A DNA stretch of 64,000 bases from Streptomyces sp. MP131-18 (GCF_001984575.1 NZ_LZNS01000001.1:1931275-1995274), one strand, 5' to 3'. Counted from the first letter of the stretch, positions 25,936 through 37,248 are shown. Notes: a model not told the origin generated them from the sequence alone. Numbers and translations: made by a program.

Positions 25936-27153
25936 ATGACCGTACGTGGCGTCCGGCGCGGTGGGGCGGCCGCGCTTCTCGCGCTGGCCCTGCTCGCGGC
26001 CGGCTGTTCCTCGGACGGCGAGGACGAGGAGGGCGACGGCGGCCGGGAGGAGTCCGCGTCCGCCTCGGAGCCGGCCCCGTCGGACAGCGCAGAGGAGCCA
26101 GGGGAGACCGGGGAGACTGCGGAGTCGAGCCCTTCGGCCGCGCCCGCCCAGGGCGAGGCGGAGGTGGTGGAGACCGTCGCCGAAGGGCTCGACTCCCCGT
26201 GGGGCATCGTCTCGCTGCCGGACGGCGACCTGCTGGTGGGGTCGCGGGACGGCGGCCGGGTGGACGTGGTGGACGCGGACTCCGGCGAGACCGAGGAGGC
26301 GGGCGCGGTGCCCGGGGTGGCGGGCGGCCAGGGCGAGGGCGGGCTGCTCGGCCTCGCGCTGGAGCCGGACTTCGAGCCCGGCGGGCGCCTCTTCGCCTAC
26401 TACACCGCGGAGTCCGACAACCGCATCTCCGTCTTCCGCTACGACGGGTCCGCGCCCGCGGGCGAGCGGCTGACGCCGGACGGCGAGCTGCTCACGGGCA
26501 TTCCGCGGGGCGAGGTGATCCACAACGGGGGCGGTCTGGCGTTCGGCCCGGACGGGATGCTGTACGCCTCGACCGGGGACATCGGCAACGGGGACCTGGC
26601 GCAGGACGCGGAGTCCCTGGCGGGCAAGATCCTGCGCATCGACCCGGAGACGGGCGAGCCGCCACAGGACAATCCCGACCCCGGCTCGCCGGTCTACTCG
26701 ATGGGCCACCGCAACGTGCAGGGGCTGGCGTGGGACGGCACGGAGCAGCTGTGGGCCGCCGAGTTCGGCAATGACGCGTGGGACGAGCTGAACCGGATCG
26801 AGCCCGGCGCCAATTACGGCTGGCCCGAGTACGAGGGCAGGGGCGGCGAGGACGCCGGATTCGTCGACCCCGTGGAGCAGTGGCCGCCCGCGGAAGCCTC
26901 CCCGAGCGACCTCGCGTACAGCCAGGGCTCGCTGTGGCTGGCGGCGCTGCGCGGCGAGCGGCTGTGGCGCGTACCGCTGGACGGGAGCGAGCCGGCCGCC
27001 GAGCCGCAGTCCTTCTTCGAGGGCGAGTACGGGCGGCTGCGCGCACTGCTCGCGACCGGCGGCGACGAGCTGCTGCTGGTGACGAACGAGACGGACAGCC
27101 GCGGCTCACCGGACGGGGACGACGACCGCATTCTGCGGCTGCGCGTCCGCTGA
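25936..27153 (+). CDS. PQQ-type sugar dehydrogenase lipoprotein (soluble glucose dehydrogenase fold)
   Basis: A 405-residue exported lipoprotein with lipobox LLAAGC (Cys about 22). An acidic Ser/Glu/Pro-rich linker (about 24-70) leads to a six-bladed propeller of the GdhB/HHIP-like sugar dehydrogenase family: SPWGIVSLPDGDLLVG, GEGGLLGLALEPDF, EVIHNGGGLAFGPDGMLYA, GHRNVQGLAWD and EFGNDAWDELNRI. These include the conserved histidines of the active site. It probably oxidises aldose sugars at the cell surface; whether it uses PQQ in this organism is not shown. The ATG at 25936 has GGGAGG 6 nt upstream. Confidence 0.87.
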   Translation: MTVRGVRRGGAAALLALALLAAGCSSDGEDEEGDGGREESASASEPAPSDSAEEPGETGETAESSPSAAPAQGEAEVVETVAEGLDSPWGIVSLPDGDLLVGSRDGGRVDVVDADSGETEEAGAVPGVAGGQGEGGLLGLALEPDFEPGGRLFAYYTAESDNRISVFRYDGSAPAGERLTPDGELLTGIPRGEVIHNGGGLAFGPDGMLYASTGDIGNGDLAQDAESLAGKILRIDPETGEPPQDNPDPGSPVYSMGHRNVQGLAWDGTEQLWAAEFGNDAWDELNRIEPGANYGWPEYEGRGGEDAGFVDPVEQWPPAEASPSDLAYSQGSLWLAALRGERLWRVPLDGSEPAAEPQSFFEGEYGRLRALLATGGDELLLVTNETDSRGSPDGDDDRILRLRVR

Positions 27154-27274
27154 CGGGCGCGAACCGCGCGGCGGCCGGGCCGGCCCCGGCAGCGCGCGCG
27201 GGATCGCACCCGCGGTCCCGGCGGGTCCGCGGGAAGCCGTGGGACGGACGCGGCGCTCGGCCGCCGGTCCGCTC

Positions 27275-30200
27275 TCAGGTCGGCGTGGCGACCTCCGTGC
27301 TGACGATGCCCAGCCGGTGGGCCAGGGCCGCGGCCTCGCCGCGGCCGGCGACTTCGAGCTTGGCGAGGATGTTGGAGACGTGGACGCTCGCCGTCTTCGG
27401 CGAGATGAACAGCTCCTCCGCTATCTGCCGGTTGCTCCGGCCGGCGGCCACCAGCGTCAGCACGTCCCGCTCGCGCCGGGTCAGACCGAAGGTCTCCGGC
27501 TCGCCGGGGCCCGCCGCCCCGGCCCCACCCGCCGTCAGGGGCAGCCGGGCGCGCCGGGCCAGCCGCTCGGTCTCCGCCCTCAGCGGCCCGGCGCCCAGCC
27601 GCACCGCCACCGCGTGGGCCTGCACGAGCAGGTCCCCCGCACGCTCCCGCTCGCCCTCGGCGAGCAGCGCCTCGGCCCAGCGGGTGCGCATCCGCGCCAG
27701 CTCGAAGGGGCGGCACACCTCCTCGAACGCGGCCACCGCCGCCGCCCAGTCCGCGGCCCGAGAGGTGCCCTCCGCGCGGCGCAGCTCCGCCTCGACGAGC
27801 GCCGCGTAGCCGACCCACACCGGGTAGTCGCGGCGTATCCCGCTCGCGTAGGCCCGGATGGCGGCAACCGCCTCGGGCTGCCCCGGCGCCGCCGCGGGCA
27901 CGCCGCGCGCGGCGGACTCGGCCTCCGCCGCGGCGGCCAGCATCGGCCACGTATAGGAACCCGAGCCGGTGCCGAGGCCGACCGCGGCGACGTCGGCGAA
28001 GAGGCGGCGGGCGTCGAGGATGCGGCCCTGGTGCGCGGCGAGCGCGATCTGGTGCTCCGCCGCCGCATGCGCGTACTGCGCGGCCGCCCCGTGGTACGGG
28101 CGGTGGTGCTCCCGCATGGCCGCGATCTCCGTCTCGGCCGCGGCCAGGTCGCCGTGGGCGAGCGCGAGCCGGGCGAGCCGCTGCGCGGCCAGGGTCCGCG
28201 TCACCGGCATCTGACCGCTGCGCCGCGCGCTCAGCGCGGCCTCCTCGGCCTCCGCCCACCGGCCGAGGGAGAAGAGGGCATCCGACCGGTTCCCATGGAG
28301 CCACGACTGGGTGTCGGCCAGTCCGTAACGGTAGGCCAGCTCGATGCCCTCCTCGGCCACTTCAAGGGACTCCTCGGAGCGGCCCATGGACTGAAGCAGC
28401 GACTGGAGATTGATGTGGCTGCGGGTGAACACCCCCACCAGATCGGAGTGGACGACCCGCTCCAGCACCCCCCGCATGTCGGCGACGCCCGACTCGCCGC
28501 GGCCCGTCTCGATCAGCAGCCCACCGCGGCTGAGCAGCGCGTTCAACTCGGCATTCTCGTCGCCGACCTCCCGGGCCAGCTCCACCGCGCGCCTGGCTAT
28601 CGCCAGACTGCCGGGCCCCGGGTCGAAGACGGCACCCCACAGCGCGGCCTCGGTCAGCACCCGGGCGTGCACCGGGGAGGGGTCGAAGCCGCGCAGCAGC
28701 TCCTGCGCGGTGCCCAGCTCCTCCCAGCCGGTGCCGCGCCCGAGGTTGCGCATGAGACGCGACTTCTCCGCCCAGAACCAGGCGGCGCGCAGCGGGTGGT
28801 CGAGCCGCTCCAGGGAGCGGAGCGCCCGGTTGATCACGGACAGGCCCCGCTCGGGCTCGCCCGCGTACCGGGCGGCGAGCGTCATCTCGGCGAGCATGTC
28901 GAGGAAGCTCAGCGCCTCGTCCCCGCAGTCGCACAGCGGGTAGGACTCGGCGTCCTCGGCGACCTCCAACGACCGCTTCACCTCGGCGGGCGCGTCGTCC
29001 CACAGCTCGAGTGCGCGCTCGAGCAGCTGGAGCTGCTCGGCGTAGGCGTGCTGACAGCGGGCGCCGGTGGCCGCCCGCACCACGGCGGGCAGCGCCTTGG
29101 CCGGGTCGTGCGCGTGGTACCAGAACGTCGCGAGGCGGGCGGCGCGCTCGCCGGCCGGCACCAGGGCGGGCTCGGCCTCCAGGGCCTGCGCGTACTGGCG
29201 GCTGAGCCGGGAGCGCTCGCCCGGCAGCAGATCGTCGTCGACGGCCTCACGGACCAGCGCGTGCCGGAAACGGTAGGTGCCGTCCTCCGCCGCCCGGAGG
29301 ATGCTGGCTCCGACCGCGGCACGGAGGGAGGCGATCAGCTCGTCCTCACCGAGCCCGGCCACAGCGCGCAGCAGCCCGTACTCCACCTTGGAACCGCCCT
29401 TGGCCGCGACCCGCACCACGCTCTGCGCGGTCTCCGGCAGGGCCTCGACCCGCACGAGCAGCAGATCGCGGATGGAGTCGCTGATGCCGCCCGAGCCGCA
29501 GCCGTCGGAGATGCTGGCCAGCTCCTCCACGAAGAAGGCATTGCCGTCCGAACGCCGGTAGACCTGGTCGAGCAGATCCTCGGGCGGCCGGCTGCCGCGT
29601 ATGCCGGCGAGCTGGCTGCGCACCTCTTCGCGCGTGAAACGGGGCAGCTCCAGGCGCTGCACCGTCCGCAGCCTGTCCAACTCGGCGAGGAACGGGCGCA
29701 GCGGGTGGCGCCGGTGGATGTCGTCGGAGCGGTAGGTCGTGACGATCATCACCCGGCCGCCCTGGAGGGAGCGGAACAGGTAGCTCAGCAGCTCCCGCGT
29801 GGAGGTGTCCGACCAGTGCAGGTCCTCGATCACGAGGGCGAGCACCCGCTCCTGCGCCAGCGTCTCCAGCAGCCGGCCCGTCAGCTCGAAGAGGCGGCCG
29901 CGCACCTCCACGTCGCGGGCCGCGCGCACCGCGGCACTCGGCTCCCCCAGCTCGGGGAGCAGCCGCGCCAGCTCGCCGCCGAACCCGGCGGCGGCCTGCG
30001 TCAGCTCCTCGCCGAGCTGGCGGTGGAGCGCGCGCAGCACGGTGGAGACGGGTGCGAACGGCAGACCGTCGGCTCCGACTTCGACGCAGGCGCCGACGGC
30101 GGTGACCGCCCCGGCGTCGCCGGCCTGCCGCAGGAACTCCTCCACAAGACGCGTCTTGCCGACCCCGGCCTCGCCACCGATCAGCACGGCCTGCGGTCGG

Positions 30201-30331
30201 CCGTCGGTGGCCTCGGCGAGCCCTTCGGCCAGGGCGGTGCGCTCGGGCGCACGTCCGACGAAGACGGGACTGACGGTTTTGGTCTGCATGTCTCGCAGCA
30301 TCGCATATGCCACTGACAGCGGATCGGCCAT
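27275..30331 (-). CDS. Large ATP-binding LuxR-family regulator (LAL type), copy 1
   Basis: A 1018-residue protein. An N-terminal AAA/NB-ARC-like ATPase has Walker A GGEAGVGKT (52-60) and Walker B LALVIEDLHWSD. A long alpha-helical TPR-like middle part follows, then a C-terminal LuxR/GerE helix-turn-helix (LTRRERDVLTLVAAGRSNRQ, IAEELFISPKTASVHVSNIL). LAL regulators are usually activators of catabolic or secondary-metabolite genes in response to an unknown ligand. The ATG at 30331 is fixed by the stop of a 70-residue gene 2 bp upstream, implying translational coupling. It is a same-length paralogue of the next large gene, arranged head to tail. Confidence 0.9.
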   Translation of the reverse strand: MADPLSVAYAMLRDMQTKTVSPVFVGRAPERTALAEGLAEATDGRPQAVLIGGEAGVGKTRLVEEFLRQAGDAGAVTAVGACVEVGADGLPFAPVSTVLRALHRQLGEELTQAAAGFGGELARLLPELGEPSAAVRAARDVEVRGRLFELTGRLLETLAQERVLALVIEDLHWSDTSTRELLSYLFRSLQGGRVMIVTTYRSDDIHRRHPLRPFLAELDRLRTVQRLELPRFTREEVRSQLAGIRGSRPPEDLLDQVYRRSDGNAFFVEELASISDGCGSGGISDSIRDLLLVRVEALPETAQSVVRVAAKGGSKVEYGLLRAVAGLGEDELIASLRAAVGASILRAAEDGTYRFRHALVREAVDDDLLPGERSRLSRQYAQALEAEPALVPAGERAARLATFWYHAHDPAKALPAVVRAATGARCQHAYAEQLQLLERALELWDDAPAEVKRSLEVAEDAESYPLCDCGDEALSFLDMLAEMTLAARYAGEPERGLSVINRALRSLERLDHPLRAAWFWAEKSRLMRNLGRGTGWEELGTAQELLRGFDPSPVHARVLTEAALWGAVFDPGPGSLAIARRAVELAREVGDENAELNALLSRGGLLIETGRGESGVADMRGVLERVVHSDLVGVFTRSHINLQSLLQSMGRSEESLEVAEEGIELAYRYGLADTQSWLHGNRSDALFSLGRWAEAEEAALSARRSGQMPVTRTLAAQRLARLALAHGDLAAAETEIAAMREHHRPYHGAAAQYAHAAAEHQIALAAHQGRILDARRLFADVAAVGLGTGSGSYTWPMLAAAAEAESAARGVPAAAPGQPEAVAAIRAYASGIRRDYPVWVGYAALVEAELRRAEGTSRAADWAAAVAAFEEVCRPFELARMRTRWAEALLAEGERERAGDLLVQAHAVAVRLGAGPLRAETERLARRARLPLTAGGAGAAGPGEPETFGLTRRERDVLTLVAAGRSNRQIAEELFISPKTASVHVSNILAKLEVAGRGEAAALAHRLGIVSTEVATPT

Positions 30332-30333
30332 TA

Positions 30334-30546
30334 TCAGGCCCCCGTGCCCCACCGCAGCAGGCGACGCCACCCGGCGCCGACCGCAGGCAATCCGGCTCGC
30401 TCGCGCCCGTCCCGGGCCCGGGCGGCGGCCTCCGCGGCGCGGCGTTCCCTGCGCGCCCTGCGCACCTCGGCGGCGAGCCGCTTCTGTGCCGCTTCCTCGC
30501 GCCTGGCCCGCATCCTGGCTTCCAGTTCGTACATCTCGTGCAGCAT
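30334..30546 (-). CDS. Small Arg/Ala/Glu-rich helical protein coupled to LuxR copy 1
   Basis: A 70-residue frame beginning MLHEMYELEARMRARREEAA. A single strongly charged helix (about residues 5-45, many Arg/Glu/Ala) is predicted by eye, with a basic C-terminus (WRRLLRWGTGA). GAGGAG stands 7 nt before the ATG, and the TGA lies 2 bp before the LuxR start, so both are real coding units of one operon. No known domain is recognised. A DNA- or membrane-associating role would be a guess. Confidence 0.75.
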   Translation of the reverse strand: MLHEMYELEARMRARREEAAQKRLAAEVRRARRERRAAEAAARARDGRERAGLPAVGAGWRRLLRWGTGA

Positions 30547-30785
30547 CGTCCGCTCCTCGGTCCCGGGCCTTTCCCGGTACCTCAAGGCTCCGCGGCAAGG
30601 AGGGGCCGCCGCATCGGGCAGCATCCGGAACTGTGCGCCGCCCCGGTGCCTTAGACGACGGGGTGCGGGGCCTTAGGCCGCGGCCGCGGCGGGTCCCGAC
30701 GTCCGGTCCCTGGCCGACGGGCGCCTGCGGCCTGAGGTGCCGGGCGGGGGCGGCGGGAGACGCAAGGCGGCGGGCGCGGTGGTGG

Positions 30786-33700
30786 TCAGCCGGCCGGGAC
30801 CAGCTTCAGCCGGCGGGCGAGGGCGGCGGCCTCGCCGCGGCCGGGGACCGCCAGCTTGCTGAGGATGTGGGAGACGTGGACGCTCGCCGTCTTCGGCGAC
30901 ATGGACAGCTCCTCGCCGATCTGCCGGTTGCTCCGCCCCGCGGCCACCAGCGCGAGCACCTCGCGCTCCCGGCGGGTCAGGCCGAACGGGTCCCGCGCCG
31001 CGGCGGGCGTCAGGACGCCGGGGTCCGCGAGGTCGATACGGGCGCGGGCCGCGGCCTTCCCTGCACGCGCGCCCAGCGGCTCCGCGCCCAGGGCGGCGGC
31101 CGTGGCGCGGGCCGACCGCAGCAGCTCGGCGGCCTGGTCGCGGTCCTCGGCGCGCGCGGCGGTCCGGCCCGCGGGGCCGCCGAGCAGCGCCTCCGCCCAG
31201 GACAGGCGGGCGGCGGCCAAGTGGTGGGGCAGGCCGAGCCCTTCGAACGCGGTGACCGCCTCGGCCCAGTGGGCCGGGGCGTCCCTGCCCTCGGCCCGCA
31301 GCAGCAGCGCCTCGACGAACAGCGCGTGCGCGGACCACGTCGGGGGCTTCCTCGGCCGGACCTTCATCGTCTGCCTGATCCGCGCGACGGCCGCGGCCCG
31401 GCCCGGCGCGGCGGCGAGCCGGTCGCGGGCGACCGCCTCGGCATCCGCGGCGGCCAGCAGCAGGCCCCACACCTGGGGTGAGCTGAACGGCGGGAACGTG
31501 CCGCTCGCCGCGCGCGCGAACGCCTCCCTGGCCGCCTCGGCGCGCCCCTCGGCCGCCGCGGTCGCCACGTCGAGCCGGGCCAGCTCGATGACGAACGCGG
31601 GCCGCGGGTCGGGGGTACGGATTTTGCCGCGGATGTCCGCCGACGCGGCGCGGGCCGCCGCGAGGTCGCCCCGCAGCACGGCCAGGTGGCCGGCGACCAG
31701 CAGGCCGGAGACCCGCGGGTGGACGGCGTGCGCCCGTTCCCCGGCGACGGCCAGGGCGGCGTCCGCCTCCTGCCAGCGGCCGAGCTGGACCAGGGCGTTC
31801 GCGTGGGCGGCCGCGAGCCGGCCCCGGGTGTCGGCCAGACCGTAGCGGTCGGCGAGACCCAGCGCTTCTGCGGACAGCTCCGCGGCGGGCCCGAACTGCC
31901 CGGCCAGGCCCAGCGTCGACACCTGGCCGACCAGGCAGCGCCCGAGCAGGCCCACCTCGCCGCGCGCCAGGATGCGGTCGCGCACGGCGGACAGCTCGGC
32001 CAGCCCCTCGGCGGTCTCCCCCGCGTCGGCCCGCAGGCGGGCGAGGGTGATCCGGGCGTCCAGCTCGACGCTCTCCCCGCCCACCAGACGGGCCAGCGCA
32101 GCGGCGCGCTCCGCGGTCTCGAACAGCTCGGGCCCCGGCCGCTCCGCCAGGAGCCTGGCGGCGGCCAGCGCCATCACCTGGGCGTGGACGAGGGACGGCG
32201 GCAGGCCGCGCACCAGGTCCCGGGCGCGGTCCAGCTCGGCATGGCCCTCGCTGCGGCCGAACCCTTCGCGGAGGCGGGCGCGCTGGGCCCAGAACCAGGC
32301 GGCGCGCAGCGGTTCGTGGCGTTCGTCGATGAGCCGCAGGGCCCGCCCGCTCAGGGTCAGCGCCCGGTCGGGGCGGCCTGCGAGGGCGGCGGCCCCGGTC
32401 GCCTCGGCGAGCAGGTCCACCAGGGTCACGGGCCGCGGGCCAGGGCCGGCGCCGGGGTGGCCCCCGATCCGCCCGCCCGGCCGCAGCCCGGCGAGCACGG
32501 CCGGTGGGACGCCGTCCCACAGGCCGAGGGCGCGTTCCAGCAGCCGCAGTTGTTCGGCGTAGGCGTGGCGGCGGCGGGCCCGGTCGGCGGCGGCGAGCAC
32601 GGCCGGGAGCGCCTTGGCCCGGTCGCCCGCGTGGTACCAGTGGCCGGCGAGGCGGGCGGCCCGTTCGTCCTCGGGCACCAGGTCGCCGTGCCGTTCGAGG
32701 GCTTCGGCGAAGTGCCTGTTCAGCCGGGCCCGTTCACCGGGCAGCAGGTCGTCGAGGACGGCTTCGCGCAGCAGGGGGTGCCGGAAGCGGTAGCCGTCGC
32801 CCTCGCCGGTCGGCGCGAGCAGGTGGGCGCCGACCGCGGTGCGCAGCGCCGTCAGCAGCTCGGCCTCGGGCCGCCGGACGGCCGCGGCCAGCACCCGGTG
32901 CTCCACCCGGTGGCCGCCCGCCGCGACGGCCCGCAGCACGTCCTGCACCGCGTCGGGCTGCGCCTCGACGCGCACGAGCAGCAGGTCGCGCAGGGTGCGG
33001 CTGAGGCCGGTGCCCTGGCCGCCCGCGGTCAGCTCCTCGACGAAGAACGGGTTCCCCTCGGAGCGTACGTGGACGGCGGAGAGCAGCTCGGGACCGGGCG
33101 CGGCGCCGGTGAGGCCGGTCAGCTGGGCCGCGACCTCGGCTCTGGTGAACGGGCGGAGTTCGGTGCGCCGGACGGTGCGCAGCCGGTCGAGCCCGGCCAG
33201 GTACGGGCGGAGCGGGTGGCGGCTGTGCAGGTCGTCGGTGCGGTAGGTGGCCAGGACGAGGAGCCGGGTGCCGTGGTGCACGGAGCGGAAGAGGTAGCCG
33301 AGCAGGTCGCGGGTGGAGCCGTCGGACCAGTGCAGGTCCTCGATGGTGACGACGAGCGGCCGGGCGGCGGCCAGCCGTTCGAGGAGCCGGGTGATCAGTT
33401 CGTGCCACCGGGCGCGGTCCGGGGACTCGCCCGCGGTGCGGCCCGCGGCGCCCAGCTCGGGCAGCAGCCCGGCCAGCTCCGCCTCGTGCCCGGCGGCGGC
33501 CCGGGCCACGGCCCGGCCGAGGCGCCGGTGCAGGGCGCGCAGCACGGCGGCCACCGGCGCGAACGGCAGCCCGTCCGCGCTCAGCTCGACGCACGCGCCG
33601 GTGGCGGTGACGGCGCCCTCGGCCCGGGCGCGGGCCAGGAACTCCTCGACCAGCCGCGTCTTGCCGATGCCCGCCTCGCCGCCGATCACGAACGCCTGGG

Positions 33701-33842
33701 GCACGCCCGCGCGGGCCCGGCCGAGACCGGCCGACAGCTCCGCCAGCTCGGCGGCGCGGCCGACGAACACGGGGCTCGGGCTGCGGGTCTCCACGCCGTC
33801 GAGGATGGCACGCCCGGCCGGCCGCACGGTACCTGCGGTCAC
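30786..33842 (-). CDS. Large ATP-binding LuxR-family regulator (LAL type), copy 2
   Basis: A 1018-residue protein. It has the same architecture and length as the LuxR gene downstream: Walker A GGEAGIGKT, Walker B LVVTIEDLHWSD, a helical central part, and C-terminal GerE helix-turn-helix LTRREREVLALVAAGRSNRQ, IGEELSMSPKTASVHVSHIL. The segments around the ATPase and the helix-turn-helix are nearly identical between copies, while the middle is divergent, so the pair is an old tandem duplication with separate sensing. The GTG at 33842 lacks a clear Shine-Dalgarno; an internal GTG (VETRSPSPVFVGR) is possible. Four 17-bp direct repeats lie just upstream. Confidence 0.88.
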   Translation of the reverse strand: MTAGTVRPAGRAILDGVETRSPSPVFVGRAAELAELSAGLGRARAGVPQAFVIGGEAGIGKTRLVEEFLARARAEGAVTATGACVELSADGLPFAPVAAVLRALHRRLGRAVARAAAGHEAELAGLLPELGAAGRTAGESPDRARWHELITRLLERLAAARPLVVTIEDLHWSDGSTRDLLGYLFRSVHHGTRLLVLATYRTDDLHSRHPLRPYLAGLDRLRTVRRTELRPFTRAEVAAQLTGLTGAAPGPELLSAVHVRSEGNPFFVEELTAGGQGTGLSRTLRDLLLVRVEAQPDAVQDVLRAVAAGGHRVEHRVLAAAVRRPEAELLTALRTAVGAHLLAPTGEGDGYRFRHPLLREAVLDDLLPGERARLNRHFAEALERHGDLVPEDERAARLAGHWYHAGDRAKALPAVLAAADRARRRHAYAEQLRLLERALGLWDGVPPAVLAGLRPGGRIGGHPGAGPGPRPVTLVDLLAEATGAAALAGRPDRALTLSGRALRLIDERHEPLRAAWFWAQRARLREGFGRSEGHAELDRARDLVRGLPPSLVHAQVMALAAARLLAERPGPELFETAERAAALARLVGGESVELDARITLARLRADAGETAEGLAELSAVRDRILARGEVGLLGRCLVGQVSTLGLAGQFGPAAELSAEALGLADRYGLADTRGRLAAAHANALVQLGRWQEADAALAVAGERAHAVHPRVSGLLVAGHLAVLRGDLAAARAASADIRGKIRTPDPRPAFVIELARLDVATAAAEGRAEAAREAFARAASGTFPPFSSPQVWGLLLAAADAEAVARDRLAAAPGRAAAVARIRQTMKVRPRKPPTWSAHALFVEALLLRAEGRDAPAHWAEAVTAFEGLGLPHHLAAARLSWAEALLGGPAGRTAARAEDRDQAAELLRSARATAAALGAEPLGARAGKAAARARIDLADPGVLTPAAARDPFGLTRREREVLALVAAGRSNRQIGEELSMSPKTASVHVSHILSKLAVPGRGEAAALARRLKLVPAG

Positions 33843-33862
33843 CCCGGGAACACGGCCGACCG

Positions 33863-33930
33863 GAACGAACGGCAGCGCGGAACGAACGACCGCACAGAAC
33901 GAACGGCGGCGCGGAACGAACGGCGCGGCC
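33863..33930. repeat. Four tandem 17-bp direct repeats upstream of LuxR copy 2
   Basis: GAACGAACG starts at 33863, 33880, 33897 and 33914, an exact 17-bp period. Units 1 and 3 differ at a single base over 17. The array lies 21-88 bp before the LuxR copy 2 start, between it and the gatB terminator. Spacing near 1.6 helical turns and the promoter location suggest a multi-site protein-binding array; no known consensus is recognised. Confidence 0.85.
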
Positions 33931-33936
33931 GGAAAA

Positions 33937-33971
33937 GGCCCCGGCCGGCCCGCTCGGGGCCGGCCGGGGCC
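33937..33971 (-). terminator. Rho-independent terminator of the gat operon
   Basis: A 15-bp perfect stem (33937-33951 with 33957-33971, all G/C) and a 5-nt loop, followed on the minus strand by TTTT (33933-33936), 20 nt past the gatB stop. Confidence 0.85.
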
Positions 33972-33990
33972 GCGGGACGGGAACTCCCCG

Positions 33991-35499
33991 CTACTCGGCG
34001 GCGCCCAGCCGTTCCAGGATCAGCTGCCGCGCGCGGGCGGCGTCCGCCTGACCCCGGGTCGCCTTCATCACGGCGCCGACCAGGGCGCCCGCGGCGGCCA
34101 CCTTGCCGCCGCGGATCTTGTCCGCGATGGCCGGGTTGCCCGCGATGGCGTCGTCCACGGCCTGTCCGAGGGCCCCCTCGTCGGAGACGATGCGCAGGCC
34201 GCGCTTCTCGACCACCTCGTCCGGGCCGCCCTCGCCCGCCAGCACGCCTTCGATGGTCTGCCGCGCCAGCTTGTCGTTCAGCGAGCCCTCCGCGACCAGG
34301 GCGGCGACGCGCGCCACCTGGGCCGGGGTGATGGGCAGGGCGGCCAGCTCGGTGGCCTGCTCGTTGGCCCGGCGGGCCAGCTCGCCCAGCCACCACTTGC
34401 GGGCGGCGGCCGGGTCCGCGCCCTCGGCGATCGTGGCGACGACGAGGTCGATGGCACCCGCATTCAGCGCGGACTGCATCTCGTGCGCCGAGATCCCCCA
34501 CTCCTCGCGCAGCCGGGTGCGGCGGGCGAGCGGCAGCTCGGGCAGCTCGGACCGCAGCTCCTCCACCCACGCGCGCTCCGGGGCAACCGGCACGAGGTCG
34601 GGCTCGGGGAAGTACCGGTAGTCCTCGGCCTCCTCCTTGACGCGGCCCGAGGTGGTGGTGCCGTTGTCCTCGTGGAAGTGGCGCGTCTCCTGCACGATGG
34701 TGCCGCCGTCGCCGAGCACGGCCGCGTGCCGCTGGATCTCGAAGCGGACGGAACGCTCGACGCTGCGCAGCGAGTTCACGTTCTTCGTCTCGCTCCGGGT
34801 CCCGAACGCCTCCCGGCCGTGCGGGCGGAGGGAGACGTTCACGTCGCAGCGCAGCTGGCCCATCTCCATCCTGGCCTCGGAGACGCCGAGGGACCTGATC
34901 AGCTCGCGCAGCTCGGCCACGTAGGCGCGGGCCACCTCGGGCGCGCGCGCCCCCGCACCGGTGATCGGTTTGGTGACGATCTCGATGAGAGGAATGCCGG
35001 CCCGGTTGTAGTCGAGCAGGGAGTGCGAGGCGCCGTGGATGCGGCCGGCCGCGCCCCCGATGTGGGTGGACTTACCGGTGTCCTCCTCCATGTGGGCGCG
35101 CTCGATGCCCACACGGAACACCTCGCCGTCGGCCAGCTCGACGTCGAGGTACCCGTGGAACGCGATGGGCTCGTCGTACTGCGAGGTCTGGAAGTTCTTC
35201 GGCATGTCCGGATAGAAGTAGTTCTTCCGGGCGAAGCGGCACCATTCGGCGATCTCGCAGTTGAGTGCGAGCCCGATGCGGACGGCGGACTCCACGCCGA
35301 CCGCGTTGACCACGGGCAGCGCGCCGGGCAGGCCCAGGCAGGTCGGGCAGGTCTGCGTGTTGGGCTCGGCACCCAGGGTGGTGGCGCAGCCGCAGAACAT
35401 CTTGGTCTTGGTGCCCAGTTCGACATGGACCTCCAGGCCCATGACGGGGTCGTAGGACGTGAGCGCGTCCTCGTACGACACCAGTTCGGTGACGGTCAC
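33991..35499 (-). CDS. gatB: Asp-tRNA(Asn)/Glu-tRNA(Gln) amidotransferase subunit B
   Basis: A 502-residue subunit that binds and phosphorylates misacylated Glu-tRNA(Gln)/Asp-tRNA(Asn) for transamidation. Motifs: [20 protein letters not shown] at the N-terminus, [34 protein letters not shown] and [10 protein letters not shown], then the C-terminal GatB/YqeY tail domain. Zinc-site cysteines occur in MFCGC and TCPTCLG. It is the last gene of gatC-gatA-small gene-gatB and is followed by a strong terminator. Confidence 0.97.
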   Translation of the reverse strand: MTVTELVSYEDALTSYDPVMGLEVHVELGTKTKMFCGCATTLGAEPNTQTCPTCLGLPGALPVVNAVGVESAVRIGLALNCEIAEWCRFARKNYFYPDMPKNFQTSQYDEPIAFHGYLDVELADGEVFRVGIERAHMEEDTGKSTHIGGAAGRIHGASHSLLDYNRAGIPLIEIVTKPITGAGARAPEVARAYVAELRELIRSLGVSEARMEMGQLRCDVNVSLRPHGREAFGTRSETKNVNSLRSVERSVRFEIQRHAAVLGDGGTIVQETRHFHEDNGTTTSGRVKEEAEDYRYFPEPDLVPVAPERAWVEELRSELPELPLARRTRLREEWGISAHEMQSALNAGAIDLVVATIAEGADPAAARKWWLGELARRANEQATELAALPITPAQVARVAALVAEGSLNDKLARQTIEGVLAGEGGPDEVVEKRGLRIVSDEGALGQAVDDAIAGNPAIADKIRGGKVAAAGALVGAVMKATRGQADAARARQLILERLGAAE

Positions 35500-35530
35500 A
35501 GGGGTACTACCTCTCGGATGCTCGTGCCGC

Positions 35531-35754
35531 TCAGTCGGGGAGGATGCCGGAGCTGTCCTCGTTGATGCGGCGCAGCTCCCGCGTCAGCAGGGCGACACCG
35601 GTGACGATGGCGGCGGCCGAGACGACGGCGTCCGCGAGTTGGAGCGTGTCGCCCTCCCGCCGGGCGTCCTTCAGCCGCCTGACGACGCTCACCGTGCCGA
35701 ACAGCGTCGTACCCAGCGAGATGTACATGCTCGTCTTGGACTTCTGCTTCTTGC

Positions 35755-35758
<4 letters not shown>
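35531..35758 (-). CDS. Conserved-looking small protein inside the gat operon
   Basis: A 75-residue protein, [20 protein letters not shown] at the start. A basic N-terminus is followed by a weakly hydrophobic segment, then [18 protein letters not shown] (about 45-62), perhaps a single membrane helix. Its ATG overlaps the gatA stop by 4 bp (ATGA), and gatB begins 31 bp after its end. I recall a small gene at the same place in Streptomyces coelicolor. Function unknown; the position invites a link with tRNA amidation, but no domain supports this. Confidence 0.85.

Positions 35759-37248
<1,490 letters not shown>

Noticed and set aside
20760..33842. A secondary-metabolite cluster around the two LAL regulators
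   Set aside because: No synthase, tailoring or dedicated transport genes are present; the neighbours are a c-di-GMP protein, two isolated dehydrogenases, a sugar dehydrogenase lipoprotein and the gat operon.
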